Positions 61,908 to 64,000 of a stretch of 64,000 nucleotides of DNA are shown in pieces. Position 1 is the first letter of the stretch. Every line of letters begins with the position of its first letter. Under the pieces are notes generated by a model that was not told the DNA's origin, made no database searches, and worked only from the letters and a program-made list of their open reading frames with translations. The stretch comes from Candidatus Omnitrophota bacterium (GTDB lineage: Bacteria; Ratteibacteria; UBA8468; B48-G9; DTJG01): positions 1-64,000 of the forward strand of contig JAMWBU010000007.1 of assembly GCA_023819255.1 (NCBI GenBank). The letters run 5' to 3'. The position numbers and the translations under genes are program-made.

Positions 61908-63782
61908 TCATTCAATGTTAATCAAATATCCGGCTCCGTTTTCAGTGTTTCTTGGATTGACGGCTTTTTGCCATGTTCCAGAAGAGAATTCATTATTTCC
62001 TTTTCCAAGGTCAATAAGAAAACTGAAATTCCCACCTATGGAATTTTTTGGATGATACTCGAGTGGGCCGCAGATTCCCTGAACCCTTAAGGCGTTTTTT
62101 CCCGTATATGTATCAGAGCCGTCTCCATCAATAAGTATTGCCCAGGAGCCCTGGCACGCAAAGCCCTGTCCGCTGATAGTTGCGGTATAACTGTCATCTC
62201 CGGAAAAATCGACAAGCGCTGCGGTTCCTATGTCCCATCCGAAGCCCTGTATTCCGAGAGTTCCAATATATGTGTCGTTTCCTGTGTCATCGTATAACAG
62301 ACCTACCGCGTAATGGCAGGCATAACCAAATCCGTATCGCGTGAAATTATTGGTCAGGGGCCTGCGGATGTCATTTCCTCCAAAATCCCTTGCAATTCCT
62401 GCGGCAAACCAGTATCCTCCAGTGGAAAAATAATCAGCTTCATAAGTATCATCTCCACCGCCATCAAGCATTATTCCGAACCCGCCATTTGAAATTCCTC
62501 TGAAACCAGAACCGCAGCCCTGAGACCATGCATGCTTGTAATAATGCGGTGGTTCCTGATATGGTTCATCATACTTGCCGCCTGCCCTGTAGCAATCATC
62601 GCCATCTGTATCTTCAAATACGCCAATTCCAAGCATTCCTCCATAGCCCTGTCCGAAAAGATTTGTCGAGTACCTGTCGTTCCCTTTTCTGTCTATAAGA
62701 ATCCCAATTCCGCAAAGTGCGCTTCCCTGATTTCTTCTGTCTCCGTTATAAATGTCCTGCCCATCGTCATCAACAAGAATTCCGATGCCCATCAGCCCGA
62801 CTCCCTGACATACATCAGCGCCATCGTAAACATCATTTCCGCTTTTATCGTAGAGGATGCTAATTCCAAAGAAACCAGCACCCTGCGCAAAACCATCAGG
62901 GGCAAGATACCTGTCATTTCCTTCAAAATCAATAATTAACAGCACAGGTTTTTCAATGCCGGTTTTTCCACCTGTGTAAGTATCATTTCCTCCAGGGTCG
63001 ATTACACATACGATATTTTTCATCTTATCAAGATCGTATCTGTCATTTCTTTTTGAACCGACCAGAACCTTTCCGTATTTTCCTGGTTTCATTTTTTTAA
63101 AATTTTCAAAATCAGGATGGTTCAAAATATCTATTAAAACAATGGTTGCTTCTACCATTTTGTTTAATTCTATTCTGGAAGCCATTGAGGCAAGCGCAAG
63201 GCCAGCTTCTCTTTCGGGTAAAGAATGTGCGACGATATCTCCAATTTGCCTTACTGCGAGTCGCTCTGTAAGTTCCATAAATTCAGCCATTTTAGCAGGC
63301 GAGAAACTGGTAAAGGCAGATTGAACATATTTTTCCGCAATCGAAATCTTTTTATTCAAGTAAGAAATGGTTAATTTTTCTCTGTCAGGCGTTTCATTTA
63401 TTTGAACTTCTAAGTCAAGTAATTTTGCGCACTCTTTCAAAATGTCGTTAAAAGCCCCATTTTTACATAGTTGATGCAACTTTTGAGTGATCTGTTCTCC
63501 TTCAACAATACAGTCGACAGGATTGCGCAGCCACCTATCAATTGTTTTTAATCTGAAATAGCCATTCTTGTCATTCCACCATCTATCCCCGCTTGTTCTG
63601 TCAAGGATATCCGAAACATATTTTGTATATTGCTGGTAAATGTTCAATTGATTATTGTCTTTCAGAGTTTGCGTAATGATTCTGACTGCCCTTTTTACAA
63701 TTTCATCTGTTTTTTGTGTTTGGCAGAACGTGAAAACTGAAAAGAAAATCGGAGTGAAAATAAAAATTCGAAATATTTTCAT
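61908..63782 (-). CDS. Exported protein with 11 RTX-like 'DxxGNDxY' repeats
   Basis: The 624-residue protein has a signal peptide (ending near 'VFTFCQTQ'), a helical N-terminal domain (25-240), and a repeat domain with D-x-x-G-x-D-x-Y turns at residues 262, 285, 312, 338, 364, 391, 440, 466, 498, 525 and 552. Most are 26-27 residues apart, separated by 'QGxGxxGxGIL'-like strands. The pattern suggests a calcium-binding beta-solenoid related to, but longer per turn than, RTX nonapeptides. No protease or adhesin motif is evident. Its start overlaps the phosphohexomutase stop as ATGA. Confidence 0.8.
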   Translation of the reverse strand: MKIFRIFIFTPIFFSVFTFCQTQKTDEIVKRAVRIITQTLKDNNQLNIYQQYTKYVSDILDRTSGDRWWNDKNGYFRLKTIDRWLRNPVDCIVEGEQITQKLHQLCKNGAFNDILKECAKLLDLEVQINETPDREKLTISYLNKKISIAEKYVQSAFTSFSPAKMAEFMELTERLAVRQIGDIVAHSLPEREAGLALASMASRIELNKMVEATIVLIDILNHPDFENFKKMKPGKYGKVLVGSKRNDRYDLDKMKNIVCVIDPGGNDTYTGGKTGIEKPVLLIIDFEGNDRYLAPDGFAQGAGFFGISILYDKSGNDVYDGADVCQGVGLMGIGILVDDDGQDIYNGDRRNQGSALCGIGILIDRKGNDRYSTNLFGQGYGGMLGIGVFEDTDGDDCYRAGGKYDEPYQEPPHYYKHAWSQGCGSGFRGISNGGFGIMLDGGGDDTYEADYFSTGGYWFAAGIARDFGGNDIRRPLTNNFTRYGFGYACHYAVGLLYDDTGNDTYIGTLGIQGFGWDIGTAALVDFSGDDSYTATISGQGFACQGSWAILIDGDGSDTYTGKNALRVQGICGPLEYHPKNSIGGNFSFLIDLGKGNNEFSSGTWQKAVNPRNTENGAGYLINIE

Positions 63783-64000
63783 TTTTTGAGCTCTGGTATT
63801 AGGGAAAATATCTCGTTTTTTATTCTTTCAAGCTCCTGGTCAGTTTTCCCTTCAAACCTCATCGTAAGCACGGGTTCTGTAACTGATTTTCTGACCAGAG
63901 CCCAGCCATGCTCAAATTGGATTCTTACGCCATCAAGAGTGTTTATCATCTCTGGCGGATAATGATTGATGAGAGTTTCAATGATCCTTTCAGGATACTC
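63779..64000 (-). CDS. Phosphomannomutase/phosphoglucosamine-mutase-family protein, C-terminal part
   Basis: The frame is open to the window edge. The last 73 residues contain 'DGVRIQFEHGWALVRKSVTEPVLTMRFEG', close to the C-terminal phosphate-binding domain motif (R-x-S-x-T-E-P) of alpha-D-phosphohexomutases. These enzymes interconvert hexose 6- and 1-phosphates. The substrate cannot be told from this part. Confidence 0.85.
   Translation of the reverse strand, partial: EYPERIIETLINHYPPEMINTLDGVRIQFEHGWALVRKSVTEPVLTMRFEGKTDQELERIKNEIFSLIPELKK

Noticed and set aside
1-64000. CRISPR arrays, insertion sequences, phage genes, tRNA or rRNA genes
   Set aside because: No regularly spaced direct repeats, transposase or phage motifs, or tRNA/rRNA core sequences were seen; tandem repeats are confined to protein-coding repeat domains.

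Overview
The window comes from a low-to-moderate GC, Gram-negative bacterium. It encodes outer-membrane assembly (BamA, Skp), lipid A synthesis (LpxD, LpxC-FabZ fusion, LpxA) and lipoprotein export (LolCE-type permease, LolD). It also carries the arginine-phosphorylation proteolysis set McsA-McsB-ClpC, prepilin-type proteins and a very large complement of Gfo/Idh/MocA dehydrogenases, TIM-barrel sugar epimerases, UroD-like methyltransferase proteins, DUF4838, GH172 and GH20-like proteins. This mix is what I would expect in the PVC neighbourhood (Omnitrophota, Lentisphaerota, Ratteibacteria-like or Planctomycetota-like lineages). That placement is inference from gene content; no rRNA marker is present.

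Layout. Positions 1-6935 hold a UroD-family gene end and a minus-strand sugar block (Gfo/Idh, GH51 arabinofuranosidase, two TIM-barrel epimerases) with an RtcB RNA ligase and an orphan 2-oxoacid:ferredoxin oxidoreductase gamma subunit. Positions 7011-20221 are one dense plus-strand cell-envelope and proteostasis cluster: lolC-lolD-ilvE-mcsA-mcsB-clpC-bamA-skp-lpxD-lpxC/fabZ-lpxA-nitroreductase, many genes overlapping by a few bases. Positions 20234-23956 (minus) hold LemA, a GIDE-like membrane protein, an RNase HII-like protein, a small conserved protein and an AEC-type transporter. Positions 24048-27443 (plus) hold a PilZ protein, a HAMP/HD-GYP protein (c-di-GMP signalling) and RmuC. Positions 27456-35799 are a mixed sugar-metabolism and exported-protein region with a decayed SGNH gene. 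Positions 35801-37179 hold a pseudopilin and a HEAT-repeat membrane protein. Positions 37180-37672 are a gene-poor stretch with a possible 32-residue small protein and hairpins.

Positions 37673-48872 (minus) are a long glycan-utilisation operon: NagA-like deacetylase, nitrilase-family amidase, exported papain-like protease, GH172, sialidase-like propeller, exported GH42-like protein, SGNH esterase. Divergent from it, positions 48973-58177 (plus) form an operon with no predicted export signals: DegT aminotransferase, Gfo/Idh, nucleotidyltransferase-like, propeller, deacetylase-like, transglutaminase-like, Gfo/Idh with a substituted catalytic lysine, AraC regulator. This divergent pair is the best candidate for an undescribed pathway. 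Positions 58179-64000 hold a further Gfo/Idh, an exported protein of unknown function, a Spy-like gene interrupted by an in-frame UAG, a YbaK-family deacylase, an 11-copy RTX-like repeat protein and the end of a phosphohexomutase gene.

Several genes without a Shine-Dalgarno sequence have sigma70-like promoters placed so that transcription should start at, or within a few bases of, the start codon. No tRNA, rRNA, CRISPR array or insertion sequence was recognised.
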